From positions 653,892 through 717,891 of the forward strand of contig NZ_SLWA01000001.1 of the NCBI RefSeq assembly GCF_004345565.1: a stretch of 64,000 nt of DNA, in the 5' to 3' direction. The notes below the pieces were generated by a model that was not told where the DNA came from, made no database searches, and saw only the letters and a program-made list of their open reading frames with translations. Source of the DNA: Flavobacterium circumlabens (GTDB lineage Bacteria > Bacteroidota > Bacteroidia > Flavobacteriales > Flavobacteriaceae). This document shows, one piece after another, positions 31,786 to 39,874 of the stretch; the stretch's first letter is position 1; each line of letters begins with the position of its first letter. Position numbers and translations under genes: made by a program.

Positions 31786-32274
31786 ATGGAAAACAAATCA
31801 GTCATCATTTTAGGTTCTTCCCGAAAAAATGGAAACACCACAAAAATTGTAGATCAAATCGCTAAAGATGCTGCAACAGATGTAATTAATTTGAGCGATT
31901 ATACTATTTCCTATTATGATTATGAAAGCAAAAACATAGATGATGATTTTTTGCCTTTGATAAGAAAAATACTCGAAAAGTATGATACTTTGATTTTTGC
32001 TACTCCTATTTATTGGTATAATATGAGTGGAATTATGAAAGTTTTCTTTGATCGCATTTCGGATTTAATCCGTATTGAGAAAGAAACCGGAAGAAAACTC
32101 AGAGGAAAGAAAATTGGCGTGATTTCCAATTCACATGACAATGAAATTGAAGAAAGTTTTTACATACCGTTCAAAAAATCAGCCGATTATTTAGGCATGG
32201 AATATTTAGGACACGCGCATTTTAATGCCAACATCCTAAACCAGACAACAAAAATAGAATTGACATTTATATAA
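31786..32274 (+). CDS. NADPH-dependent FMN reductase / flavodoxin-fold protein
   Basis: 162 residues. The flavodoxin-like fold is shown by the N-terminal phosphate loop SSRKNGNTTKI and the FMN-contact block ATPIYWYNMSGIMKVFFDRISDL; no signal peptide. Members reduce FMN or quinones or act as multimeric flavodoxin-like reductases. It lies 7 bp after the yoeB gene and 13 bp before sufC, so it is co-transcribed with suf. A role in supplying electrons for cluster or iron chemistry is possible but only inferred from position. It may have arrived together with the toxin-antitoxin pair. Confidence 0.85.
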   Translation: MENKSVIILGSSRKNGNTTKIVDQIAKDAATDVINLSDYTISYYDYESKNIDDDFLPLIRKILEKYDTLIFATPIYWYNMSGIMKVFFDRISDLIRIEKETGRKLRGKKIGVISNSHDNEIEESFYIPFKKSADYLGMEYLGHAHFNANILNQTTKIELTFI

Positions 32275-32287
32275 AATAAAAAAAACA

Positions 32288-33034
32288 ATGTTATCAATAA
32301 AAAACCTTCACGCCTCAATTGGTGATAAAGAAATCCTTAAAGGAATTAATATAGAAGTTAAAGCTGGCGAAGTACACGCGATCATGGGGCCTAACGGTTC
32401 CGGGAAAAGTACCCTTTCGGCTGTAATTGCCGGAAACGAAAACTACGAAGTTACTGACGGAGCTGTTTTCCTTGACGGAGAAGACCTTGCTGATTTAGCT
32501 CCGGAAGAAAGAGCACACAAAGGAGTTTTCCTTTCTTTTCAATATCCTGTAGAAATCCCCGGAGTAAGTGTTACTAACTTCATGAAAACGGCGATCAACG
32601 AAACCCGTAAAGCAAACGGTCAGGCCGAAATGCCGGCTAACGAAATGCTGAAAGTGATTCGTGAGAAATCGGAATTACTGGAAATTGATCGTAAATTTTT
32701 ATCCCGTTCTTTAAACGAAGGTTTTTCGGGTGGTGAGAAAAAAAGAAACGAAATTTTTCAGATGGCAATGTTAGAGCCAAAATTAGCCATCCTTGACGAA
32801 ACCGATTCAGGTCTTGACATCGATGCTTTAAGAATTGTAGCTAACGGAGTTAACAAATTGAAAAGCGAGAAAAATGCCATTATCGTGATCACGCACTACC
32901 AACGTTTGTTAGATTACATCGTTCCGGATTTCGTTCACGTTTTATACAACGGAAGAATCGTAAAATCAGGAGGAAAAGAACTGGCTTACGAACTGGAAGA
33001 AAAAGGATACGACTGGATTAAAGCAGAAAACTAG
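32288..33034 (+). CDS. sufC: Fe-S assembly ATPase SufC
   Basis: 248 residues. ABC-type ATPase with Walker A GPNGSGKST (34-42), signature FSGGEKKRNEI and Walker B LAILDETDSGLD, the usual SufC variant in which DETDSGLD replaces DEPTSGLD. It powers conformational change in SufBC2D. Separated from sufB by three genes, but still in the same direction. Confidence 0.97.
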   Translation: MLSIKNLHASIGDKEILKGINIEVKAGEVHAIMGPNGSGKSTLSAVIAGNENYEVTDGAVFLDGEDLADLAPEERAHKGVFLSFQYPVEIPGVSVTNFMKTAINETRKANGQAEMPANEMLKVIREKSELLEIDRKFLSRSLNEGFSGGEKKRNEIFQMAMLEPKLAILDETDSGLDIDALRIVANGVNKLKSEKNAIIVITHYQRLLDYIVPDFVHVLYNGRIVKSGGKELAYELEEKGYDWIKAEN

Positions 33035-33098
33035 TTTACAGTTACAGTTTACGGTTTGCAAAAACTTATAGCTTATAACTCATAACTTATAACTACAG
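33035..33098. repeat. Low-complexity spacer with CAGTTTA and CTTATA units
   Basis: Between sufC and sufD are short tandem units (TTTACAGTTACAGTTTACGG, then CTTATAGCTTATAACTCATA and ACTTATAACT). Similar CAGT-rich sequence is found at 39225. Possibly a degraded extragenic repeat. Confidence 0.5.
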
Positions 33099-33100
33099 AA

Positions 33101-34417
33101 ATGGATTTAAAAGAAAAATTAGTATCGTCTTTTATGGCTTTTGAAGAGCGTGTTGATGTACATTCAGATTTACACGACATTCGCACGAACGCCCTAAAAA
33201 ACTTTGAAAATAAAGGTTTCCCAACCAAAAAAGAAGAAGCCTGGAAATACACATCGCTAAACGCCATCTTAAAAAATGACTTTACGGTTTTTCCAAAGCA
33301 GGAAAATGCAATTGAATTTAATCAGGTAAAAAAATACTTTTTACATGAAATCGATACGTATAAATTAGTATTTATCGATGGTGTTTTCAGTTCACATTTG
33401 TCTTCTACAACACATGACGGAATCGACGTTTGCTTAATGTCATCGGCATTGACCAAACCAAAATATAAGATGGTTATTGATACCTACTTCAATCAGATTG
33501 CAAGCAAAGACGAAAGTCTGACTTCGCTGAATACGGCTTTTGCAAGTGAAGGGGCTTTTATCAATATTCCACAGAAAAAAGTAGCGGACAAACCTATTGA
33601 AGTGATGTATTTCTCCACAGGAAATGAAGCTGCACTAATGGTTCAGCCCCGAAATTTGATTATTGTTGGAGAAAATTCACATGTTCAGATTATCGAACGT
33701 CACCAGAGTTTGAATGAAAATCCGGTTTTAACCAATTCGGTTACAGAGATTTTTGCTCAAAAACGTGCTATTGTTGATTATTACAAAATTCAAAATGATA
33801 ATAGTGAAGCCAACCTGGTAGACAACACTTATGTTTCACAACAACAGGAAAGCCATGTTTATGTACATACGTTCTCTTTTGGAGGAAATATTACACGTAA
33901 CAACCTGAACTTCTACCATTTCGGAGAAAGACTGACAAGTACCCTAAACGGAATCACAATTATCGGTGAAAAACAACACGTAGACCATTATACGCTGGTA
34001 AATCACGCAACGCCAAATTGCGAAAGTTTCCAGGATTATAAAGGGATCTTCTCGGATCGCTCTACAGGAGTTTTCAACGGAAAAGTTTACGTAGAAAAAG
34101 AAGCTCAAAAAACAAACGCTTTCCAGAAAAGCAACAACATTTTATTGAGTGACAAAGCTACAATCAATGCAAAACCACAATTGGAAATTTTTGCTGATGA
34201 CGTAAAATGTTCTCACGGATGTACTGTCGGACAGCTTGATGAAACAGCAATGTTCTACATGCAGTCCCGCGGAATTCCAAAGAAAGAAGCAAAAGCTTTA
34301 TTGATGTACGCGTTCTCAAATGCCGTTATCGAAAGCATTAAAATACCGGAATTAAAACAACGTATTACTAAAATTATCGCCATGAAATTAGGCGTGAATT
34401 TAGGATTCGATTTGTAA
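33101..34417 (+). CDS. sufD: Fe-S assembly protein SufD
   Basis: 438 residues. It shares the C-terminal beta-helical SufB/SufD domain (ADDVKCSHGCTVGQLDETAMFYMQSRGIP, here in two parts, with the conserved Cys and His) and an N-terminal helical region with GFPTKKEEAWKYTSL. It partners with SufB in the scaffold. It is the last gene of the first suf block; a palindromic repeat and a convergent serine hydrolase gene follow. Confidence 0.96.
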   Translation: MDLKEKLVSSFMAFEERVDVHSDLHDIRTNALKNFENKGFPTKKEEAWKYTSLNAILKNDFTVFPKQENAIEFNQVKKYFLHEIDTYKLVFIDGVFSSHLSSTTHDGIDVCLMSSALTKPKYKMVIDTYFNQIASKDESLTSLNTAFASEGAFINIPQKKVADKPIEVMYFSTGNEAALMVQPRNLIIVGENSHVQIIERHQSLNENPVLTNSVTEIFAQKRAIVDYYKIQNDNSEANLVDNTYVSQQQESHVYVHTFSFGGNITRNNLNFYHFGERLTSTLNGITIIGEKQHVDHYTLVNHATPNCESFQDYKGIFSDRSTGVFNGKVYVEKEAQKTNAFQKSNNILLSDKATINAKPQLEIFADDVKCSHGCTVGQLDETAMFYMQSRGIPKKEAKALLMYAFSNAVIESIKIPELKQRITKIIAMKLGVNLGFDL

Positions 34418-34421
34418 TAGC

Positions 34422-34520
34422 TTAACCGCAAGGTTCGCAAAGATTTACGCAAAAGTCCGCAAAGTTGATATAAAAAACTTTGCGGACTTTGCGCTTTTTA
34501 CCTGGCGTTCTTTGCGGTTA
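34422..34520. repeat. Nested extragenic palindrome, family B, probable bidirectional terminator
   Basis: Inner stem AAAGTCCGCAAAGTT (34452-34466) with AACTTTGCGGACTTT (34476-34490) is perfect over 15 bp; the outer arms TTAACCGCAA and TTGCGGTTAA pair as well. It lies exactly between the 3' ends of the convergent sufD and serine hydrolase genes. Same family as 11397 and 41095. Confidence 0.75.
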
Positions 34521-34523
34521 AAA

Positions 34524-35870
34524 TTACTTTTTTACAGAAGAAATTATCCCCTTCAAAAACCCATTAAAATCAAAGCCCTGATCTTCCTCTTTCAATCCCA
34601 TTCTCACAATCACCATATCCAGAGATGGAATAATCGCTACCATCTGCCCCTGATATCCGCTGCAATAATACATATCACGAGGCACATCAGGAAATTTCCC
34701 TCCGGCGTTTAACCAGAATTGCGCACCATATTTTCCTTCAGAAGTATTGGTTGGAGTTGATGTATATTTTACCCAGCTTTCATCCAGAATTTGTTCTCCG
34801 TTCCAGTTGCCTTTATGAAGGTACAACAATCCGAATTTCGACCAGTCGCGGGGTGTCGCCCAGCCGTAAGATGAACCTACAAAAGTTCCGGACATATCCT
34901 GTTCGACAATCATCGAGCTCATTCCGATTTTATCGATTACGGCACTGTACCAGAAATCAAGATATTCCTGTTGCGTTTTAAACTGACTCTTTAAAATTCG
35001 GGACAATAAATTTGTAGTTCCGGAAGAATAATTCCAATGTGTATCGGGTTTAAATTGTGCCGGTTTATCCATTTGTACTTTTCCCATGTCTTCTGCCTGA
35101 AAAAGCATTTTTGTCGCATCACAAATAGTACTGTAATTCTCCTCCCATTCCAAACCGGAATTCATGTGCAGTAAATCATTAATCGTAATATTTTTACGAT
35201 CATCATTTTTCCATTCTGCAATTGGGGCTGGTTTATAAATATCAATTTTTCCTTGTTTGGCTAAAACTCCAAAAGCAGAACTTGTAATACTTTTTGTCAT
35301 GGACCAGCCTAGAATTTTGCTGTATTTTGTAAAACCGGTATCGTATTTTTCGGCTATCAGTTTATCTTTATACAAAACTACAACTGCCCGTGTACGTTTT
35401 GTTTTTCCTCCGTTTTTATCAAAAGAAGCATCAACGGCTTTTTTTAATTTTGAATAATCCACATTCGAAAAGAGTGTATCGGCCGGATCAATATTTCCAT
35501 AAGGAAAAGGTAATGGTTTCGATTTTGCCCTTTTTGGCAACAAATAAGGTCTTGAAACATCAAAATCATCATTAATTAAAATGGCACCCAAACCTTCCCG
35601 ATAAATCGCTTTTCGCTCTTTTAATCCGTAGACATTTGACGTTGCAAACTTTCCCGCTTCATCAATTGAATTGGAAGCCAGATCTATCATCTTGATGTCA
35701 TTGTCCGTTTTTTGAATTAAATCTAACGGACGATTATCCAGAAAATGCCCGGAAGCTATACTTTTGGCAGAAAACCCGGAAATCAGATCAAGCTTCGGAT
35801 AAGTTGTAAACCCAAAATATAAAAAGGCAATAACTAAAACAAGTACAAGCAGTTTGAGGATTTTTTTCAT
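34524..35870 (-). CDS. Beta-lactamase-family serine hydrolase (class C / penicillin-binding-like)
   Basis: 448 residues. An N-terminal membrane anchor or signal (about 1-23). The SxxK motif is SMTKSIT and the Tyr of the second motif is in NYSSGTTNLLSR; C-terminal AQFWLNAGGK... completes the fold. Members of this family include esterases, D-amino acid peptidases and peptidoglycan carboxypeptidases; a role in resistance is not implied. It is the only gene on the opposite strand within the SUF region, separating sufD from sufS. Confidence 0.9.
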   Translation of the reverse strand: MKKILKLLVLVLVIAFLYFGFTTYPKLDLISGFSAKSIASGHFLDNRPLDLIQKTDNDIKMIDLASNSIDEAGKFATSNVYGLKERKAIYREGLGAILINDDFDVSRPYLLPKRAKSKPLPFPYGNIDPADTLFSNVDYSKLKKAVDASFDKNGGKTKRTRAVVVLYKDKLIAEKYDTGFTKYSKILGWSMTKSITSSAFGVLAKQGKIDIYKPAPIAEWKNDDRKNITINDLLHMNSGLEWEENYSTICDATKMLFQAEDMGKVQMDKPAQFKPDTHWNYSSGTTNLLSRILKSQFKTQQEYLDFWYSAVIDKIGMSSMIVEQDMSGTFVGSSYGWATPRDWSKFGLLYLHKGNWNGEQILDESWVKYTSTPTNTSEGKYGAQFWLNAGGKFPDVPRDMYYCSGYQGQMVAIIPSLDMVIVRMGLKEEDQGFDFNGFLKGIISSVKK

Positions 35871-36057
35871 AATTTTTCAGATATTTTTACTGCAATATAA
35901 TTAATTTATACGCACGTTTTTACAACCCAATTTAGAAATACAATTCGGAAAATTCAGAAAACTAAAATAATAATTCACAAATCAACCTTTTAGCCTTATG
36001 TTGATGGCGTCATAAAAGGAAATTATAGAATAGCCGTATAAAACAATTTAGTTTTAG

Positions 36058-36065
36058 TACTTTTG
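36058..36065 (+). promoter_or_regulatory. Likely -7 element for sufS
   Basis: TACTTTTG fits TAnnTTTG, 26 bp before the ATG. It suggests that sufS and the genes after it have their own promoter, made necessary by the convergent gene upstream. Confidence 0.5.
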
Positions 36066-36090
36066 TAAATAGATTTTTTCTAAATAAGAC

Positions 36091-37305
36091 ATGCTAGATA
36101 TTCAAAAAATAAGAGCTGAATTTCCAATACTTTCACAAACTGTAAACGGAAAACCCTTAGTATATTTCGACAACGGTGCGACTTCACAAAAACCACAAAT
36201 TGTGATTGATGCTATCGCGAAATATTATCAGGAAATAAACGCCAACATTCACCGCGGTGTTCATACTTTAAGTCAATTAGCTACAGATGCCTACGAGATT
36301 TCCCGTGGCAAGGTACGGCACCATATAAATGCTAAATTCGCGCATGAAGTTCTCTTTACTTCCGGAACTACACACGGAATTAATTTAGTGACCAATGGTT
36401 TTGCTTCGATTTTAAAACCGGGTGATGAAGTTATCGTTTCGTCTTTAGAACATCACAGTAATATTGTGCCCTGGCAGATGTTATGCGAGAAAACGGGAGC
36501 TATACTGAAGGTTATTCCAATGAACGAAGACGGCGAATTGATTATGGAAGCTTTTGAGGCGCTGCTTTCTGAAAAGACAAAAGTGGTTACCGTAAACCAC
36601 ATTTCAAATGCTTTGGGAATCATCAATCCTATTAAATATATGATTGAAAAAGCACATGCTGTCGGCGCAGCTGTTTTAATTGATGGTGCACAGGCTGTTC
36701 CGCATTTAAAACCTGATGTTCAGGACCTGGATTGTGATTTTTATGCTTTCTCCGGACATAAAATGTGCGGTCCGACAGGAACCGGAATTTTATACGGAAA
36801 AGAAGCGTGGTTCAATAAACTTCCTCCGTATCAGGGTGGTGGTGAAATGATCAAAGAAGTAACTTTCGAAAAAACAACTTATGCCGATCTGCCCCATAAA
36901 TTTGAAGCAGGAACCCCAAATATTGCCGGCGGAATTGTATTGGGTACTGCAATTGATTATTTGAATAGTATTGGTTTTGAAAACATTCAGAAGCAAGAAG
37001 AAGAATTACTGACACACGCCACAAAACGTTTACTGGAAATTGAAGGCCTGAAAATTTACGGAACCGGAAAGAATAAAGCTTCTGTTGTTTCGTTTAATAT
37101 TGATGGAATTCATCCTTACGATATTGGTTCGATAATTGATAAATTAGGAATTGCGGTTAGAACCGGGCATCATTGTGCTCAGCCCATTATGAATTTCTTT
37201 TGTATTCCCGGAACAATCCGTGCTTCTTTTTCTTTTTACAATACTGTAGAAGAAATTGATTTGATGGTAGAAGCCGTCAAAAAAGCTAAAACAATGCTAA
37301 GCTAA
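36091..37305 (+). CDS. sufS: Cysteine desulfurase SufS
   Basis: 404 residues. PLP-binding K224 in FSGHKMCGPTG and the sulfur-accepting C362 in RTGHHCAQPIM mark a group II (SufS/CsdA) desulfurase. It takes sulfur from cysteine and hands it to SufE, whose gene is two genes downstream. It starts a second suf transcript with its own likely promoter. Confidence 0.96.
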   Translation: MLDIQKIRAEFPILSQTVNGKPLVYFDNGATSQKPQIVIDAIAKYYQEINANIHRGVHTLSQLATDAYEISRGKVRHHINAKFAHEVLFTSGTTHGINLVTNGFASILKPGDEVIVSSLEHHSNIVPWQMLCEKTGAILKVIPMNEDGELIMEAFEALLSEKTKVVTVNHISNALGIINPIKYMIEKAHAVGAAVLIDGAQAVPHLKPDVQDLDCDFYAFSGHKMCGPTGTGILYGKEAWFNKLPPYQGGGEMIKEVTFEKTTYADLPHKFEAGTPNIAGGIVLGTAIDYLNSIGFENIQKQEEELLTHATKRLLEIEGLKIYGTGKNKASVVSFNIDGIHPYDIGSIIDKLGIAVRTGHHCAQPIMNFFCIPGTIRASFSFYNTVEEIDLMVEAVKKAKTMLS

Positions 37306-37319
37306 AAAAAAACAAAACT

Positions 37320-37745
37320 ATGCGAATATTATCTTTATTACTTTTAACTGTCTTTATAGCAACTGGTTGTTCAAGCCAAAAAAAAGCAGACATGACATCG
37401 ACTCAAATTGAATATTCAGCTGTTTCAAGAGGACTTTATAAAAAAATCCTTGTTCAGAATGAATCCGTTTCTGTTACAAATGGCAGAAACGAAGAAGCCG
37501 TTGAAACTAAAATAGAGGCTTCAAAATGGAACAAAATTGTTTCTGAATTTGAAAAAGTGAATTTAGAAAGCATTCCCGATCTCAAAGCTCCAACAGAAAA
37601 ACGCTTTTATGATGGGGCTGCAATCGGAAATTTAAAAATAACTTCAAACGGAAAAACCTACGAAACAAAAGGGTTTGACAATGGTTTTCCTCCAAAGGAA
37701 ATTGAAAAACTGGTCAACTTATTAGTAGATTTTACTAAAGAATAA
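37320..37745 (+). CDS. Hypothetical lipoprotein between sufS and sufE
   Basis: 141 residues. A lipoprotein signal with lipobox ATGC (Cys at about 17). The mature part is small, soluble and beta-rich with no recognised domain; the middle has SAVSRGLYKKILVQN. It is 14 bp from sufS and 2 bp from sufE, so it is clearly in the operon. Function unknown; Flavobacteriia often have a small lipoprotein here as far as I recall. Confidence 0.8.
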   Translation: MRILSLLLLTVFIATGCSSQKKADMTSTQIEYSAVSRGLYKKILVQNESVSVTNGRNEEAVETKIEASKWNKIVSEFEKVNLESIPDLKAPTEKRFYDGAAIGNLKITSNGKTYETKGFDNGFPPKEIEKLVNLLVDFTKE

Positions 37746-37747
37746 TT

Positions 37748-38170
37748 ATGACAATAAAAGAAATTCAAAACGAGATAATAGATGAGTTTTCAATGTTTGA
37801 TGATTGGATGCAACGTTACGAATACATCATCGAACTGGGAAAAAGTCTTCCGCTAATAAACGAAGAATACAAAACGGATCAAAATTTAATCAAAGGATGC
37901 CAGTCGAAAGTATGGTTACAGGGCGAACAAACTGATGATAAAATTGTATTTACTGCAGACAGTGATGCCATCTTAACCAAAGGAATTATTGCCATTTTAA
38001 TTCGCACTTTTTCCAATCAGAAAGCAAAAGATATTCTTGACGCAGACACTGATTTTATTGACGAAATCGGATTAAAAGAACATTTATCGGCAACACGTGC
38101 AAACGGATTAGTGTCGATGATAAAAAATATTAAAATGTACGCTTTGGCTTTTAATGCCAAAAACAACTAG
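37748..38170 (+). CDS. sufE: Sulfur acceptor protein SufE
   Basis: 140 residues. The acceptor cysteine is C51 in LIKGCQSKVW, the SufE signature. It stimulates SufS and carries persulfide to SufB. Its stop codon is 4 bp before the first inverted repeat of the GxxExxY cassette. Confidence 0.95.
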   Translation: MTIKEIQNEIIDEFSMFDDWMQRYEYIIELGKSLPLINEEYKTDQNLIKGCQSKVWLQGEQTDDKIVFTADSDAILTKGIIAILIRTFSNQKAKDILDADTDFIDEIGLKEHLSATRANGLVSMIKNIKMYALAFNAKNN

Positions 38171-38173
38171 GAA

Positions 38174-38200
38174 ACCATATAAGTTATGTAAGTTCATATA
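38174..38200 (+). repeat. Left terminal repeat of the GxxExxY cassette
   Basis: ACCATATAAGTTATGTAAGT followed by TCATATA. The copies at 38786-38815 and 38840-38869 are the same sequence in reverse orientation (ending CTTATATGGT), so the cassette is bracketed by inverted repeats. Confidence 0.7.
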
Positions 38201-38289
38201 AATGGAACTTGAATAATTTACTGGGAAAAAATATTTTAAAAAAGTAGGTTTTATCTTTCTTTTATTTCCTGTTATTGCTAAAAAAGCAG

Positions 38290-38700
38290 ATGATAAGAAA
38301 GAAATATTTAGCTGATTTAATATATCACGTTAATGGAGCAGTAATTGAAGTTCATAAAAATATTGGGCCGGGACTTTTAGAAAGTATTTATCATAAATGC
38401 ATGATTAAGGAATTATCTCTAAGACATATTAGTTTTAAATCTGAGTTAATAATTCCTATTGAATATAAAGGTTTAGAATTAGAGCCGGATTTAAGATGTG
38501 ATTTATTTATTGAAGACTGTTTAGTCCTCGAATTAAAAGCGGTAAATCAAATTATACCAATTCACATCGCTAAGCTAATGTCATATATGAAACTTTTAAA
38601 TTCACCAATAGGACTCATGATAAATTTTAACGTCACGAATATTTATCACCAAGGTCAAAAAACATACGTCAACGAATTGTATCGTTGGTTAGAAGATTAG
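38290..38700 (+). CDS. GxxExxY family protein (PD-(D/E)XK-like)
   Basis: 136 residues from the ATG at 38290; an upstream TTG at 38275 is less likely. The family signature is IGPGLLESIYHKCM (G-x-x-E-x-x-Y). Downstream E-rich and K-rich stretches (DLRCDLFIEDCLVLELKAV) match the PD-(D/E)XK nuclease-like core, with D...ExK. The family is widespread in Bacteroidota and of unknown function. It is bracketed by inverted repeats and lies between sufE and the DUF59 gene, unlike its neighbours in function; likely a mobile or selfish cassette. Confidence 0.88.
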   Translation: MIRKKYLADLIYHVNGAVIEVHKNIGPGLLESIYHKCMIKELSLRHISFKSELIIPIEYKGLELEPDLRCDLFIEDCLVLELKAVNQIIPIHIAKLMSYMKLLNSPIGLMINFNVTNIYHQGQKTYVNELYRWLED

Positions 38701-38705
38701 ATTAA

Positions 38706-38734
38706 ACCATATAGGTGATATAAGCACATATAAG
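38706..38734 (+). repeat. Inner direct copy of the cassette repeat
   Basis: ACCATATAGGTGATATAAGC at 38706-38725, in the same orientation as the left terminal repeat, just after the GxxExxY stop. Confidence 0.6.
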
Positions 38735-38761
38735 CTGGAACGCTTATGTTTTTATACGATG

Positions 38762-38869
38762 AAAAACAAAAATTATACAATACGTACTTAAATGAACTTA
38801 TATCACTTATATGGTAAGGAAAAAAATTATACATACCATACTTAAATGAACTTACATCACTTATATGGT
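38762..38869 (+). repeat. Tandem 54-bp repeat forming the right end of the GxxExxY cassette
   Basis: Two units, 38762-38815 and 38816-38869, each contain an A-rich part with AAATTATACA and end with TTAAATGAACTTA(T/C)ATCA followed by CTTATATGGT. Both carry the inverted form of the left terminal repeat. A minus-strand open frame here is a repeat artefact. Confidence 0.7.
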
Positions 38870-38889
38870 GAAAAACAAAAAACAATAAA

Positions 38890-39213
38890 ATGGAACAAGA
38901 AATAGACACAAACGAATTAGGTGAATCAATCGTAAAAGTTTTAAAAGGAATTTACGACCCTGAGATCCCTGTAGATATTTACGAATTAGGACTGATTTAT
39001 GACGTAATGGTAAACACCGATTATGAGGTAAAAATCCTGATGACCTTAACCTCCCCAAACTGTCCGGTTGCAGAAAGTTTACCAAGGGAAGTAGAAGAAA
39101 AAGTAAAAACAATCGAGCATATAAAAGATGTTGATGTAGAAATTACTTTCGATCCGCCATGGAGTAAAGATTTAATGAGCGAAGAAGCAAAATTAGAATT
39201 AGGAATGCTTTAA
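38890..39213 (+). CDS. SUF-associated DUF59/MIP18 Fe-S maturation protein (SufT-like)
   Basis: 107 residues. DUF59 fold with YDPEIPVDIYELGLIYDV and the TSPNCPVAESLP cysteine loop, and FDPPWSKDLMSEEAK at the end, as in PaaD/SufT proteins that help mature Fe-S enzymes. It follows sufE in typical Bacteroidota suf loci; here the GxxExxY cassette has been inserted before it. Confidence 0.92.
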   Translation: MEQEIDTNELGESIVKVLKGIYDPEIPVDIYELGLIYDVMVNTDYEVKILMTLTSPNCPVAESLPREVEEKVKTIEHIKDVDVEITFDPPWSKDLMSEEAKLELGML

Positions 39214-39224
39214 GAAAGTATACC

Positions 39225-39284
39225 GTTTTCAGTCTCAGTTTTCAGTTTTTACTGAGACTGAGACTGAAAACTGAAAACTGAAAA
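39225..39284. repeat. CAGT/CTGA inverted repeat between the DUF59 and DUF2480 genes
   Basis: TTTTCAGTCTCAGTTTTCAG (39226-39245) is complementary to several CTGAGACTGAAAACTGAAAA units that follow (39252-39284). It ends at the DUF2480 start codon. It may form a leader hairpin in the mRNA. Confidence 0.65.
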
Positions 39285-39286
39285 AA

Positions 39287-39796
39287 ATGGAAGAAATAAT
39301 CAATAAAGTTGCCAATAGTGCTCTGGAAGTATTTGATCTTGAGGATTATTATCCAAAAGGAATGCGTGTGCAGCTTGACATTTCACAATGGCTTTTGGAA
39401 GGTTTTTTATTAAAAGAAAAAGACTTTAGAGAGCATTTAAAAAATCACGACTGGTCACAATATCAGGATCAGTATGTTGCCGTTAACTGCAGTACCGATG
39501 CTATTATTCCCGCCTGGGCTTTACTGTTAGTTGCGGTTCAATTGGCACCTTATGCCAAAAAAACAGTCAACGGTACCATCGAGGATTTAAACGGAAGTTT
39601 ATACGAAGATATCTTAAGCAAGATTGATTATTCAGCATACAGAAACAAACCTGTTATTGTAAAAGGCTGCTCAAAAAAGCCTGTTCCTGTGCGTGCTTAT
39701 ATTTTAGCAACAACCTATTTACAACCTTTTGCAAGAAGCATTATGTACGGAGAGGCATGTTCTGCAGTACCTTTATACAAAGAAGTTAAGAAATAG
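39287..39796 (+). CDS. DUF2480 family protein
   Basis: 169 residues, cytoplasmic. Motifs LEDYYPKGMRVQLDISQWL, AIIPAWALLLVAVQLAPYA and a pair of conserved cysteines (VNCSTDA, KGCSKKPVP) are typical for DUF2480, a Bacteroidota family found next to suf genes. The conserved Cys residues and the position suggest a part in Fe-S or sulfur handling, which is inference. Confidence 0.9.
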   Translation: MEEIINKVANSALEVFDLEDYYPKGMRVQLDISQWLLEGFLLKEKDFREHLKNHDWSQYQDQYVAVNCSTDAIIPAWALLLVAVQLAPYAKKTVNGTIEDLNGSLYEDILSKIDYSAYRNKPVIVKGCSKKPVPVRAYILATTYLQPFARSIMYGEACSAVPLYKEVKK

Positions 39797-39842
39797 CGCA
39801 CTTTAACCACCAATTAATCCTACAGAATCTGGCAGTTTTTAG

Positions 39843-39850
39843 TATATTTG
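39843..39850 (+). promoter_or_regulatory. Likely -7 element for the DUF3078 gene
   Basis: TATATTTG, a perfect TAnnTTTG match, 24 bp before the ATG at 39875. Confidence 0.5.
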
Positions 39851-39874
39851 TTATTACACTTTAAACTAAATACT

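Noticed and set aside
34524..35870. Acquired antibiotic-resistance beta-lactamase
   Set aside because: Only the general SxxK fold is visible, with a Flavobacterium-like context and no mobile element; family includes many esterases and peptidases.
38697..38909. Minus-strand frame across the tandem 54-bp repeats
   Set aside because: Repeats itself because the DNA repeats; overlaps the DUF59 start region.
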